A DNA stretch of 64,000 nt from Simmondsia chinensis (GCA_018398585.1 JAGTTD010000018.1:1805501-1869500), one strand, 5' to 3'. Positions 9,695 to 22,500 are shown, numbered from the stretch's first letter. Translations and numbers: made by a program. The notes: generated by a model not told the origin, from the sequence alone.

Positions 9695-12600
9695 GTGGTG
9701 TTCGATTTGCTTTGCATTGTTTTTGTTTGCCGGTTGCTGTCAATTATGCTCAACCCAATGATTGGTTCTGCTTCACAACCCGGGCTACCTTTCTTCGGTG
9801 CTCCTATTTATGGTGAGCATATGTTATATCCACCACTTTTTCATCCTGCAATTAATACTTATGCCACTGGATTTAATTTCTATTCAGGGTTTGCGCCTCC
9901 TCAAACTATTTTTCAATCTCTTACTGCTCATTCTACTCCTATGGTTGATTTTCCCTGGATAATGGATAGTAGTGCATCGTCTCATATGACTAATAACCCC
10001 AGTTTGCTAACGTCTCTTCGTCCTTACCATGGTTATGATAAAATATTAGTTGGTAATGACGCTTGTTTATCTATTGCTGGGATTGGATCTGGTTTTCTTA
10101 TTACACCTGTTGGTCATTTCAATTTGCATAACATTTTCTATGTTCCTGGTCTTTCCACTAATTTAATCTCTGTTCGTCAATTCTGTAAAGATAATTCTTG
10201 CCTTTTAGAATTTGACTCGTGTGGTTTCTCCATTAAAACTGCTAAAACGATGTCCCTCATTATTCGTTGTGCTAGCTTGGGGCCTCTTTTCTCTGTTCCC
10301 AAACCAAACTCAATCAGTCGCCTTGGTCAACCCGGACAGCCGATGGCATCCTCCCCACATGTTTCTCTAGTTGCTTCCAAACACACACAATCTCTCTGGC
10401 ATCGTCGACTTGGCCATCCCGGGGAGCTAGTCTTGTCAACTTTAGTTAAACAAAAATTTATTTCATATTCGAGTTCTTCTGAGTCCAGTTTGTGTCATGC
10501 TTGCCAACTCGGTAAGCATAATTGTTTACCTTTTCAAAAGTCTGTAACTAGTACGCGTCCTTTCGATATTGTTCATTCTGATGTATGGACATCACCTGTT
10601 ATCAGTTTCAGTGGTTTTAAGTATTATTTGCTATTATTGGATGGTTATTCTCATTTTGTGTGGATTTATCCTATGCGTGCCAAATCTGAGGATTTTGACC
10701 TGTTTGTTCAGTTTTGTAATCTTGTGTTGAATCAATTTGGTGTGGAAATCAAGAATTTTTAATGTGATAATGGCACTGAATATATCAACCGTGACTTTAA
10801 TGGTCTTTTTCTGCAAAGGGGCATTCTCAGTAGGGTTTCCTGCCCTCACACCTCCCAACAGAATGGGAAAGCTAAACGCATGCATCGTACTATTGGTAAC
10901 ATGATGCGTTCCCTTTTATTTCAAGCCTGTATGCCTTTGGAATTTTGGGTTGAAGCAGTTTCTGTTGCAGTTCATACTATTAATCGTCTACTATCTACCT
11001 CTATTAAGAAAAAGATCCCTTTTCAACGTTTGTACAAGCAGAAAGTTAATTATGATCATCTTTGGGTTTTTGGTAGTGCCTGCTATCCTAATCTGAGTGC
11101 CACCGCCTCTCACAAGCTTGCTCCGCGCTCTACTTTATGTGTCTCCTTGGGCTATCCACCAAATCATAAGGGGTACAAATGTCTGGATCTTTCTACTAAT
11201 AAAGTTATTATTTTGAGGCATATTGTTTTTGATGAAACAAATTTTTTGTTTGCACGATTGGGCACTCTCTCTCAAAATACGATGAACCGGCTTCAACAAA
11301 TTTCTCTTCCCCGCTTGTGTCTTCCCCATTCGCGGGCCTCACTCCACCGCACCCACCACCTCCTGCGGCGGCACCCGCCACAGCCACCGCCCCTCCCCCT
11401 ACACCACCAGGGTCCCCTGTGGCCTCGTCACCCGTCGCTGCAGCCGCCCCTGCGCCCCCGTCACCCGCCACCCGCTGCCCCCCGCCCCCCCTATTCATCC
11501 TATGGTCACTCGTGCTCGTGCTGGTATTGTCAAGCCTCTTCTCAAGCGTTCTATGATTGCTCATAGCTCTTTTCCCGAGGTACCTTTTTCTTATAAGCAG
11601 GCCCTTACTGATGATAATTGGAAACATGCCATGCTTGAGGAATATAATGCCCTTATTCGTAATAACACATGGGATCTTGTTCCTCCACCCCCTCATGGTA
11701 ACATTGTTGGCTCCAAGTGGGTTTTCCGTGTTAAACAAACATCTACAGGCCAGATTGAATGCTATAAAGCACGATTGGTTGCTTAGGGTTTTACACAGCG
11801 ATATGGCATTGACTACGGTGAAACTTTCAGTCCTGTTGTTAAACCTGCTACTGTTCGTACTATTCTGACTATTGCCGCCTCTCGTCACTGGCCTATTCAT
11901 CAGCTCGATGTCAAAAATGCTTTTCTTAATAGTACGCATAATGAAGAGGTCTACATGAAGCAACCGCCGGGTTTCATCAGTTCTCAGTATCCTGATCATG
12001 TTTGTAAGCTTCGTAAGTTTCTTTATGGTCTCAAACAGGCACCTCATGGCTGGTATACCTGTTTTGCTACCTTTTTACAAGGGTTGAGTTTTCGCAGCTA
12101 TACGTCAGATTCTTCTTTGTTTGTCTTACGTTGTGGGCATGATATGGCTATTTTACTGGTTTATGTTGATGATATCCTTCTCACGGCCTCTTCTCATGCG
12201 GTCCTCCATGATCTCCTCCGCTCTTTTCAATCTGAATTTGACATGACCGACTTGGGATGCCTCAATTACTTTCTCGGCATCTCGGTGTCTCACTTATCTT
12301 CAGGGTTGTTCCTATCTCAATCTAAATATGCTCATGATCTCCTAGAGCGGGCTGACATGCTCTCCTGCAAACCTGTTGCTACACCTACAGATTCCAAGTC
12401 CAAGCTATCCTTGGACGGCGGTGAATTTATAACTGATCCCACTTTATACAGGTCCATTGTTGGTGCCCTTCAATATCTCACCTTTACTCGTCCTGGCATT
12501 TCCTATGCAGTTCAACAGGTGTGTTTATTTATGCATGCTCCACGATCATCGCATTGGATGGTTGTTAAGCGCATCCTTCGCTATGTCACGGGCACTATTG

Positions 12601-13130
12601 ATCATGGTTTGACTATCTCCCCGACACGTTTGGACCAACTTGTGGCTTATTTGGATGCTGATTGGGCTGGTTGCCCAGACACCAGCCGTTCTACTTTAGG
12701 TTTCTGTGTTTTCTTCGGAAGCAACATTATCTCATGGTCCTCCAAGCGTCAGCCCACCATCTCTCATTCAAGTGCCGAGGCCGAGTACCGTGCAGTTTCC
12801 AACGCAGTGGCCGAATGTTGCTGGCTTCGGTCTCTCCTCAGTGAGCTAAGTATTCTTCTAACACGAGCTACTTTGGTTTATTCTGACAATGTTTCTGCCA
12901 TGTATATGTCTACCAATCCTGTTCAACATATTCGCACTAAACATATCGAGATTGACATCCATTTTGTTCATGAGCGTGTTCAATTGGGTCTTGTTCGAGT
13001 CCTTCATATTCCTTCCTCACAGCAAATTGCCGATATCTTCCCGAAGAATCTTCCGCGTGCTCTTTTTCCTTTATTTAGATCCAACCTTCGCATTTGCTTA
13101 CCTCCTGCTTCGGTTGAGGGGGGATGTTAG
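9695..13130 (+). pseudogene. Broken copia polyprotein: protease-integrase-RT-RNase H
   Basis: The frame opens at 9695. The protease site reads WIMDSSASSHMT, with the usual Gly of DSG changed to Ser. The pre-integrase HHCC zinc motif follows (LWHRRLGHPG...CHACQLGK), then the integrase Asp residues (HSDVW; CDNGTEY). The expected third catalytic Glu lies in an NGKAKR context, so it is Lys here. A TAA at 10760-10762 interrupts integrase. Frameshifts fall in the Pro/Ala-rich linker at about 11300-11340 and about 11480-11505. A TAG at 11784-11786 interrupts the start of RT. RT (YVDDILLTAS) and RNase H (DADWAG, SSAEAEYRAV, SDN, RTKHIEID) are otherwise long and open to 13130. No CCHC gag knuckle is seen. 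The copy cannot encode an active polyprotein as it stands. Confidence 0.9.
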
Positions 13131-13263
13131 ACTATATTGTATAGGTATCAATATTATATGTATTGAGCCCATTGGGCCTGCTCTATGTATCTTGTATAGT
13201 CCATTCATTATTCTATAAATATACGAGAGGGCCACTGCTCTGGGTGTGTTTCTCATTCTTTCA
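13125..13263 (+). repeat. 3' LTR of the copia element
   Basis: 139 bp, identical in length to the 5' LTR and differing at four positions. Its first codons supply the stop of the polyprotein frame. Confidence 0.95.
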
Positions 13264-13639
13264 CTACTCCACCCATTACCAATTGATTTTGACAGGGAAA
13301 TCCACTTAAGTTGTAACAATGGTATCCGAGCTCTTGATCCTTAGATCAATTCCAGTGACAACTGTTTTTCATTTCAGCTTTTATGCGTTTATACATCTGT
13401 TCAACTCTAAAGGATACCCGTTAACTCTATTCATTACAAAAGTTATTATATAGTTTACATTTAAACAAGCCAATCTTTATTTCTCGTCTGCACATTTCAT
13501 ATAAAGATCATGAAAAATAACAACTGCAATTAATATCCACTGTCAGTGCATAGCCTACAGTTTAGTATTTATTTGTCAATGCATATCCTATAATAATAAT
13601 AAACCTATATAATATAGTCTAACATTTATGTAATTTTTA

Positions 13640-14765
13640 TGCATGATGCTGTTCAGAGTATATAAAAGCCATGATTAAATCTCCGTCAAACCCAAAGGAT
13701 GGAGAATTTTACATAACGAGAATATTAGTTAACCTTTTTCATTAACTGACATATCATATATATAGGATGCTGCGTATATGATACCCGGTACTTTTACTAT
13801 CTTTTATTTGATAAAAAAAAGTTTTTCTGTTGTACAATATATTAGCTATATAACAATCAAACTTTCCAGAGTACAAATAAGCGATGATTAAATCTCCATC
13901 AAACCCGGAGGATGGAGAATTTTACATAACAAGAATACTTAACTTTCTTCGTTAACTGACATACTATATCAGCAGAACTCCGCGTATATAGTGCCTGGTA
14001 CCTTTTCTATCTTTTATTTGATGAAAAAATAGTTTTTCTATTGTACAATAAGTTAGCACTATAACTGTCAAACTATTTAGAGTACAAAAAGATCATAGTT
14101 AAATCTCCACCAAACCCAGAGGATGGAGAATTCTACTCAGCAAGAATACTAGTTAACTTTCTTCATTAACCGACATACCAGATCTGCAGAACACTGCGTA
14201 TATAACTCCTAGTACTTTTTCTAGCTTTTATTTGCGGGAAAATTAGTTTTTCTGTTGTACAATAAGTTAGCTATATAACAGTCATACTGTTCATAGCGTA
14301 AAAGAGCCACTATTAAATCTCCACCAAACACAAAGGATGGAAAAATTTAATACTAGTTAACTTTCTTTATTAACCAACGTACTATATCTGCAGAACCCAG
14401 CATATATAACGCCCATTATTTTTTCTATCCTTTATTTGATGGAAAACTAGTTTTTCTATTATACAATAAATTAGCTGCATAACAATCGAACTGTTCATAG
14501 TATAAAAAAACAATGATTAAATCTTCACCGAACCCATAGGATGGAGAATTTCATAACGAGAATACTAGTTAACTTTCTTCATAACTGACATTACCGTATC
14601 TATAGAACCCAGCGTATACCGCACCTAGTACTTTTTCTATCTTTTATTTGATGGAAAAACAGTTTTTCTATTTTACAATAAGTTAGTTATATAACAGTTA
14701 AAATGTTCAGAGTACAAAAAGAGTCGTGATTAAATCTCTACCAAACCCAGAGAGTGGAGAATTTT
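13640..14765 (+). repeat. Promoter/exon-1 tandem array, copy B (about six units, period near 212 bp)
   Basis: The exon-1 word GATGGAGAATTTT or close variants occurs at about 13698, 13911, 14122, 14336, 14540 and 14754, giving spacings of 213, 211, 214, 204 and 214. Each unit carries a GTATATAA-type TATA box, TTTTTCTATCTTTTATTTG, TTGTACAATAAGTTAGCTAT, and a GATTAAATCTCCACCAAACC segment homologous to codons 1-8 of the mini-gene. Units lose homology to the gene after the GGAGAATTT word and re-enter the promoter region, so the array is an amplification of promoter plus start region only. Confidence 0.85.
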
Positions 14766-15408
14766 TACATTAATAAAATTGGATCTAATTTATTTGATCC
14801 CAAATTTCAGCATGTATTTTATAGGGTTATTTATATTTTAGTATCCTGACTTTTTTAAAATACTAAAAAAAGATCTTAACCTTTTTAAATTATTAAAAGG
14901 GCTCACAAGTTTTTGTCATATTAATAAAAAGACCCTTAAGTTTTTGTGGCATTAATATAAAAGTCCCTGTCCAACATGATAATGTCATTTTTAGTCGACA
15001 AAGCTAACGTAACAGCTGCAGTTTTATTAATACTACAGTAAAATGACAAAAAATACTCTATAATAACTATATTTTGAAACAAATTAAGTGAAAACAGATA
15101 ACTTCTATATAATATAACATCTTGAATTTCGTGCTTATAAAGTAAGAATAAAGGAGGTAAAGTGTACTTCAGGTCATTTTTTATAACAATAATAAAAAGC
15201 AATTGTCGCGCCATCTCTGTCATTAAAAAATAACGTCATCATACTTATAAGGGGCCTTTTATTAATACGCTATAAATTTAGGGGCCTCTTTAATAAAGGT
15301 CAGTGTCATTTTTATTATTTCTAAAAATATTAAAGTATTAAAATATAAATAATCCTATTTTATACAAATGAATGTTTTTAGCCTAGCAAATTATGCGATG
15401 CTCAGGTA
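14735..15408 (+). pseudogene. Third copy of mini-gene exon 1, split by a MITE
   Basis: The last array unit continues beyond the GGAGAATTT word into TTAATAAAATTGGATCTAATT and TATTTGATCCCAAATTTCAG, homologous to exon 1 residues near INEIGPNLFDP. It is then interrupted by the element at 14824-15355 and resumes at 15365, ending GATGCTCAG before GTACAG, the counterpart of the exon-1 donor. The start codon is degraded (GTGATTAAA), so this copy is non-coding. Confidence 0.7.
14824..15355. mobile_element. Mutator-like MITE (family F1), 532 bp, 9-bp TSD
   Basis: The ends GGGTTATTTATATTTTAGTA and GGATTATTTATATTTTAATA (right end reverse complemented) open inverted arms of nearly 200 bp. The flanks are the perfect 9-bp duplication TATTTTATA (14815-14823 and 15356-15364), the size typical of Mutator elements. 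No ORF. Relatives are at about 30848-31309 and 47040-47582. Confidence 0.9.
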
Positions 15409-15464
15409 CAGTTTTTTTTTTTTTAATTTAATTTAATTTTACCTTTTAAAGAATTTAGAATTTT

Positions 15465-15930
15465 TTCTACAAAAATCACATAAATTTTTAGATACATTTT
15501 TAAAAAATTAGTTAGGTTTTTTAATTTTTCAGTCCTACACCGAAACTTTCAAATACTTTTTATTCTCATATACCTTATGTGATGCCGTTAACATCCATTT
15601 ATTTTTTCCGACGTAATATTTTTAAAAAAGAGAAAATAATTTTAAAAAGTTGGAATTTATATTTAATAATTTAAATATTTAAAATATTTTAAAATATCTA
15701 AAGAGTTTGTAAATATTTAGAAAAATAATTTATAATTTTTTATGAAATATATTTTTTAGATTACTACATCATTAAAAATTAACGGATATTAATAACTAAC
15801 GAATATTAATAGTATCATATTAAAGTGTGATGTAGAAAAATTTTAAAAAATTTAAGTATAATATTAAAAATTAAAAAATTTAGATAATTTTTTAAATTGT
15901 ATCTAAAATTTAGGCAGTTTTTATTTAAAA
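15465..15930. mobile_element. Long-TIR foldback element (family F3)
   Basis: AT-rich inverted arms with internal GATGCCGTTAACATCC and, on the other arm, AATTAACGGATATTAATA. The same layout recurs at about 19531-19937, 30392-30845 and 57290-57735. Boundaries are approximate. Confidence 0.5.
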
Positions 15931-16059
15931 AAAAAAAAAAAAGCGAAGCCAACCTGTCTAAGCAAAGACAGCCGAGTCTCTGTCCAGAAAGAAAACGTCA
16001 ATTGACAGCGCTCGCTCACCAGCAGCACCTCTCCCATTTTCTCTCTCCATTTTCCTCCC

Positions 16060-16549
16060 AATTTTCACAAATTCGTGGATTTCTTGCTCTGATTCTCTCT
16101 CTCTCTCTCTCGAAATCTGTCAATTGAAGTTGATTTCGAAGAGCGAGAGAGCGAATTTGAGAGTGTCTTTTCAGAAATTCATAGAGGAATTTGAGAGAAT
16201 TTGAGAAGAGAGAGGAATTTGAGTGAATTTTCTTCACAATTTCACAGGTTTCTTCCTCCGATTCTGTATCCTCAACTCTTTCTCTTTCAATCGAAGTAGA
16301 ATTTGAAGAGAGAGAGTGGAATTGGAGAGAATTTGAAGAGAGAGCGAGAGGAATTTGAGTGAATTTCCGCTCATTTTCTTCACAAATTCACAGATTTCTT
16401 CCTCCGATTCTCTCTCCTCAACTCTCTCTCTTTCAATCGAAGTATTCCTCTCATTTTCTTCACAATTTCACAGATTTCTTTCTCCGATTCTCTCTCTCTC
16501 TCTCTTAATCGAAGTTGGGAGAGAGGAATTTGAGAGAATTTCAGCAGAA
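16060..16549 (+). repeat. CT/GA-rich repeated leader of EXO70A1
   Basis: Alternating CT-rich and GA-rich blocks (TCTCTCTCTC; GAGAGGAATTTGAGAGAATT words repeated about six times), with TTCACAAATTCACAGATTTC-type phrases repeated between them. It lies just upstream of the EXO70A1 start codon and is probably 5' UTR. CT-rich leaders are common in plant genes. Short frames in this stretch are by-products of the repeats. Confidence 0.6.
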
Positions 16550-19500
16550 ATGGGCCTGCCATGGCAGCCAGTATCAGTAGCAGCAGGAGGAGGAGCAACA
16601 ATGGATACTCTCAGCTCAAAAGCAAATTTCATGAGAGAATCGCTGCAGAAGAGCCAGACGATCACGGATAGTATTGTTTCCATCTTAGGATCCTTCGATC
16701 ACCGCCTCTCCGCCTTGGAAACCGCCATGCGCCCCACTCAGGTCAAATTAGGGTTTTGAAAATTTTGCGTGTATTAAATTTCATTATATGTATAGGCCTG
16801 ATCGATAAAGTTGGCATACGTGAGATCACTTGTAAGAACAAGTGGAGTTCTATACTAAAATCAGTTGGTATTAGGTGGAGTAATTCACTAGGCTTATAAG
16901 TTGATCTTTTTTTTCTCTTATAACTCTAATGTGGGATACTAGACTCACATGTGATTCTAATAGCAAAGTATGGTAAGGAAATTAAACAGAATCTAATGCG
17001 TTTGTGTATTATTTGGCTATAAACATGAAAACGTTGGTTAGAAGTTCGTTGACTCCTAAAATAAGGAATGATGGTAGTCACAATAACGGTGACAAAAACA
17101 TGACACATAGTAAATGATAGTTTAGAATCAATATTTTGAGAGTTAAATGATAAATTTAGCAAAATATAGAATATGGATAAATATAACTCAAAGTTTATGA
17201 AATACCTCGATTGGGGAATTGGATTTGGACTTGTTGCACTGCCTTTGGTAGATCACCTTGAGAACTCTGTATAATGAAATCAACTAAGAAGGCTACCAGA
17301 GTCCTCTAGTTTTTCACATCACTAAGACCTAGAGTAGGAGATGTGACTCTAGAGAAAGAGCTGGATATTGCGAGAGTTAATCAGATTGATTGATAACGGT
17401 ATAAGTACAAAATTCAGTCTTCTATTTTTCCACGTCACCGAAACTTAGAGTTGGGGGAGATCCTGACTTTGGAGAAAGAACTGAGTAGTGAGAGAGTTAA
17501 TCAAATTGATTGATAATGGGTGAGGGGAGGACTCTATTTAAGCTCAAAACTCAGTCCTCTAATCCTAATTCCCTATTAAGAAGGGAGAAAGACACCCACT
17601 GCAGTAATTGATAATATCGTATTGTCTTAACTTATGAGATAATCATGTATCAAAATAGTGGCTGACTTATTGACTTATAATTTGCATCAACATTAGGAAA
17701 TTAGGACGACAAAAAAAAAAAAAAAAAGAACATTAGAAAATTAGGGTTTTGAAAATTTGGTTTGTTTAGTGGTTGATCTTGTGATTTTGAGTTAGTGCAG
17801 ATTAGGACGCACTCGATTCGGAAGGCTACTGACAACATTGACAAGAGTTTGAAGGCAGCGGAGGTGATCTTGTCACAATTTGATGTTACTCGCCAGGTTA
17901 ATTTCGTTATCTACTGGTTCAATCTTTTTCTAATAGTTTATTTTTAGTGGATTTATTGTATAGTTTAATGATTTATGTGTTCTCGGAGGTTTACTGGTTT
18001 AATCTTGGTGGTCTATTTTCCTTGTTTTAGTGAAGACTATATTTAACTTGGGTGTGTGATTTGATAAATTGATGGAATTCACTGAGTTGCGGGGTGTTAA
18101 GAAAGAAATTAATTCTGATCCAAAGTGCATCTTTCTGTATGTGTTTGTTAGGGGATTGGAACAAAAGAAGAATGAAAAATATTCAACGAGAAAGAGAACA
18201 CAAAACACATTATTTATGTGGTTCGGCGGATTTTGCCTATGCCTATGGAGTTGTAGAGATTCTTCATTAGCTTTTGGAAAGGGTACAAGAGAATTCTTTT
18301 TCTCTCACATAACACCTCGCCAATTTTAGGAGAGAATATATATATATAGTCTAAAAGACCCTAGTGCGCCTAAAACCATCCTCAGTCAAGCCTATTGGTT
18401 CGATCTTCTGCTCCATGGATATGGCTCGTTAGATAATAAAATCAGGCTTCATATAAGAAGTCAAGAGTGTTGGTAGTTGGAACTGAAGGTTTTTGTTCTT
18501 AGGGCTTAATACTCGAGACTTGAAGATTAGTAGATTAGATTGGAGCATGATCTTAATCTATTATATTTGATGAGAATGATAAGACAACAGAGCAGTGGGA
18601 TTGTTTTCACTAGTAAGGTTGTTTTGCTACTGGGAGAGGATAGCTGTTGTTGCTGCTCTTTCTAGAAAAGGTGAGTAACTTAGGTAGGGCGGATGGCTTT
18701 GTCAAGATACTAATTATCACAAAAATTTAAGCTGTTTACTGAAGGTTTTGGAATAGTTAATACTCTTAACATGACCCCTGACACATGTATTCCCTTTGGA
18801 TTTAAAGCGTGGATAGTGCACATACTCACTTTATCTCTTCTGTTGAAATAATCTTAATATTAAGAGGAGGAGATATTGCGTTTTGAACTTGTGATCTCTC
18901 TCAATCAACAAGTGCAGATACCGTGTCATTGAACCAACTATCTCAAAACTTATGTTGTTCGGTGAAGGTATAGGAATGATTTTATATCTGATATATGCTT
19001 TACTTAAGGGAATTTTGTGTTCATTAGTCCTATAAGTTCTAGTGTGGACTAGAGATCATGAACTAAAGTCTTGAGATCAGCCATCCACGAAAGTCAGGGT
19101 AAGGTTGCTTATGTTTGGCCCCCCTCAACTTACCCAAAAATATTAGCGGTAGCCATGTGTGTTGGGCTGCTCTCCCTTTTCTTAATTCTTGGAACATCTT
19201 TAGCTGACAACTAGCCACTTTCATAATTATCCTTTGATGGTGGGCGTGCGGGGGACGCTAAGGCTAGGTTTCCTTTTCGTTCGATTATTGTGGGCATGAT
19301 TATATGAGTTATCCCACTTCTCATTTGGATAACATTGTTCCTTTTCGAAAGATCCCATGCCTCATGGCATCATCAAAGAAAACGAAGCATACCATATACA
19401 GGGGGCATCTTGGAAATGGTTCTCTCTACTCCATTTTAATGGTTGCTATTAATTGCAGGATGTGGGTGAATTTTAACCCTCACTCTTTCACTGCTTACTC

Positions 19501-22500
19501 TATATCCCATAAATACATTTTAGGGTTTTTTAACTAAAATTCACCTAAATTTTAGGTTAGTTTCAAAAAACCATCTAGATTTTCTAATTCTTCGATGTCA
19601 CACCTGAACTTTCCAAAATTTTCAATGTCACACTTTAATGTGACGCTGTTAATATCCGTTAGTTCTTGTTGATGTTGCATTTTAAAAATATAAATTATTT
19701 TTATAAATGTTTACAATTTTTTAGGTATTAAGTATTCAAAATATTTTAAAACTCTTAAAGTATAAATTTAAATTTTTTAAAATTATTTTCTCCTTTTTTT
19801 AGAATGCCATGTCAGTAAAAACTAACGGATGTTACCGGTGTTATATTAAGACGTGACATTGAAAAATTTAGGTGTGAGATGGAAAAAATAGAAAATATAG
19901 GTGATTTTTTGAAACACCTAAAATTTGTGGTTTTCAGTTTTTTTTTTTTTTTTTTTAAACCCTTCATTTTATGTGTCGATATGCATGTTTCAGTCTCTTT
20001 GCGTGGTTATAAGTGTTCGCACATTCTGCGTGTCAGTGTACATATTTGTATGCATCCTTCCCTTCCTTCTCTACTTCTTACGAAACGATTGGAATTCTGA
20101 GATATATGTTTGACTTGTAGGCCGAGGCCAAGATACTTAGAGGACCACATGAGGACCTGGAGAGTTACTTGGAAGCAATCGATCAGCTTCGAAGTATCAT
20201 TCGCTTTTTCAATGGCTGCAAGGGCTTCAGGAACAGTGATGGCGTGGCCAACCATGCGAATAGTTTATTAACTAAAGCAGTTATGAAGCTAGAGGAGGAG
20301 TTCAAGCAGCTGTTATCATCATATAGGTATGTGCTACGCTACATGTCCTGCTAGCTTGATTAAGTTATGAGACTGAGAAATCCTGTAAGCCACTATTGCT
20401 GTTTTCTTTTTCCTGCTGACTATAATTAATATCGCATTGCGTAAGAAATTTCAATATGTGTCAACATTTTAATGCCCTGTTAAAACTGTTTCTATATGAT
20501 TGCAGTTATTCAATTTTCTTGTGTATTGCATTTTCATGCACTGTGTTTATGGGCTTACTCTTCAGATTTGGGTTATGTATCATGTCAGTGGGTGCAAACA
20601 ATTCCTTGGAGCCATTTGCTAGGTCTATGGGCTTGAACTTACCTTATTGTACATAACAAAACTTTCAAGTGCACAATAGAGAAGCTTATAAGCTGGTTTA
20701 GATGCCACAATTATCCAAGAAAAACAATTATGGGCATATTTCACCTTTTGTGACCCATATGGCTAACAGATCATTCATGTTCTGCATCACCACGGTACTG
20801 CTGTTTGAAATTTTTTTTTCCCCTGCTCATAAGCTGCCCTTCTCTATAGTGTTCAGTTTTCTAGTAGCAAGAAGTATTTATCAATTTACGTATTTCTCTA
20901 TTCTTTCTTGGGCTACCAGCAAACCTGTTGAGCCTGAGCGCCTTTTCGAATGCCTTCCAAATGCACTTCGGCCATCATCAGGGTCACATGGAGATCCAGC
21001 CGAATCTGGTGGCAGGAATCACGGTGACTCCGAGCATCAAAATAAAGGCTTAGAAAATGCTGTGTACACTCCGCCTGCTCTTATACCTCCTCGAATCCTG
21101 CCTTTACTGCACAATTTAGCTGAGCAGATGGTTCAAGCTGGACACCATCAGCAATTACTCAGAATCTATAGGTACAATGTCAACCTTTGTTTGCTTGTTT
21201 TGTGATGCAAGGTAGCTCAATGCTTATACAAGGGTGTGATGTATCACAGGGGAAAACAAAACAATTTTAAGATTAATTATTAAACTCTTGGATTTAATTC
21301 ATTCAACGATATTTTAATGAGGTATGTAAGTGTCTTACTTATAGTGTAGGTACCCCGAATCCAAAAATATTAAGAAGTTTAATTCTAATCAACTAGGAAA
21401 TAAGAAAATTAGAATCTTAAGATTATAATCCTAATCTATTTAGAAATTCTAAGATCATGAATTATTTGTGATCTTAGAAGTTTTGTTTTTCTTAGTTAGC
21501 AGATGTGATATAAACAGAACTCCAAAAGGTCACTCAAATCTGAATAACGCTACAAATTAGGGGTGAAGTCCTACTTACCGTACATTCAACTCTAGTCTTC
21601 GAAAATAAGATGACTAATATAAAGAAAACTAAAGTAATCTTTTTAACTTACACTAATGATAACTAGAAGATCCTATAGTAATCCAAAAAGTTGCTTAATG
21701 TAATCTTTTTAACTTACACTAATGATAACTAGAAGATCCTATCGTAATCCAAAAAGTTGCTTTACATAAGTAGGAGACTTTATCCTAATCGAAAGAAATT
21801 TCCTAACAAAGTTGATAAAAAATACAAATAACATATTTTCTAAAATTACTTATCCTGTCTTCCATGCTGCATCAGAATGAGATCATATAATTCAGTTATT
21901 GCAGTTTGGGATAAAAGTTAGGCTACCCATACCCTAAGTATGTGGTCTTGGGTTTGAATCTCCCCCTTCCCCCACATGTTGGAAGTCCTTAGAGCAGCGT
22001 TGTACTTCCTTACCTTTTAAAAAAAGGTAATACCTGCTGCATATGATGAATTTTGCAGGGAGTCACGTTCATCAGTGTTGGAGCAAAGCCTGCGCAAACT
22101 GGGAGTGGAAAAACTTAGTAAAGATGATGTGCAGAAAATGCAATGGGAGGCTCTGGAGGCTAAGATTGGGAACTGGATTCATTTCATGCGAATCGCTGTG
22201 AGGATTGTTTCTGAATTAAATTGGATTTTTTGTGTATCCAATCTATTGTTAGGCTTACGGGTGGAGCCTGGTTTTGTTTATGAATAGAGGATTGGGCCAA
22301 TCCGATTTAGGCCCATGGCATATTAGGGTTTACTGAGGGGCTTTATATGTACTTATTTGGGTTTTGAGAATTATTTGAACCGTAGAACATTTTATCCTAT
22401 ACTATTCTCAAATAGTGAAATTGTTGAACCCCTCTCCATGGATGCATGTAAGGGTGTAGTATAAATGAGCCGAGTAGGCCCGCGAGGCGGCTCATCATTA

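Larger units (their letters stand above)
9024..13263 (+). mobile_element. Ty1/copia LTR retrotransposon, 4240 bp, degenerate
   Basis: Two 139-bp LTRs (9024-9162 and 13125-13263), beginning TGTTAGAC and ending TTTCA, flank the element. The target duplication is CTACT on both sides (9019-9023 and 13264-13268). The PBS TGGTATCAGAGCC (9163-9175) matches initiator-Met tRNA priming, and a purine tract TTGAGGGGGGA ends at 13124. The LTRs differ at 4 of 139 positions (about 97% identical), all transitions. Domain order is protease, integrase, RT, RNase H, which is Ty1/copia. The very short LTR and YVDDILLTAS motif suggest the Ale/Retrofit lineage (inference). Copy A near 5955 keeps the empty site. 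Most of gag is missing. Confidence 0.95.
3352..14823. repeat. Ancient tandem duplication: copy A 3352-7012, copy B 7013-14823
   Basis: The order of landmarks repeats. The end of the F2 element with GACATAAATAATC at about 3377 recurs as GGCATAAATAATCC at about 7035. Next come AATGCTTATATGGTAAGAAA (about 3434 / 7090), the mini-gene exon 1 (4484 / 7796), the mini-gene exon 2 (5631 / 8728), TCCCACATC (about 5912 / 8970) and the promoter array (about 6300-7012 / 13640-14765). Removing the 4.24-kb copia insertion from B leaves units of about 3.6 kb each. Divergence is substantial, with many substitutions, indels and copy-specific insertions, so the event is not recent. Confidence 0.85.

Noticed and set aside
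11208..12047. 279-codon minus-strand frame
   Set aside because: Antisense to the copia integrase-RT region. The Gly/Ala-rich text mirrors the Pro/Ala linker of the element.
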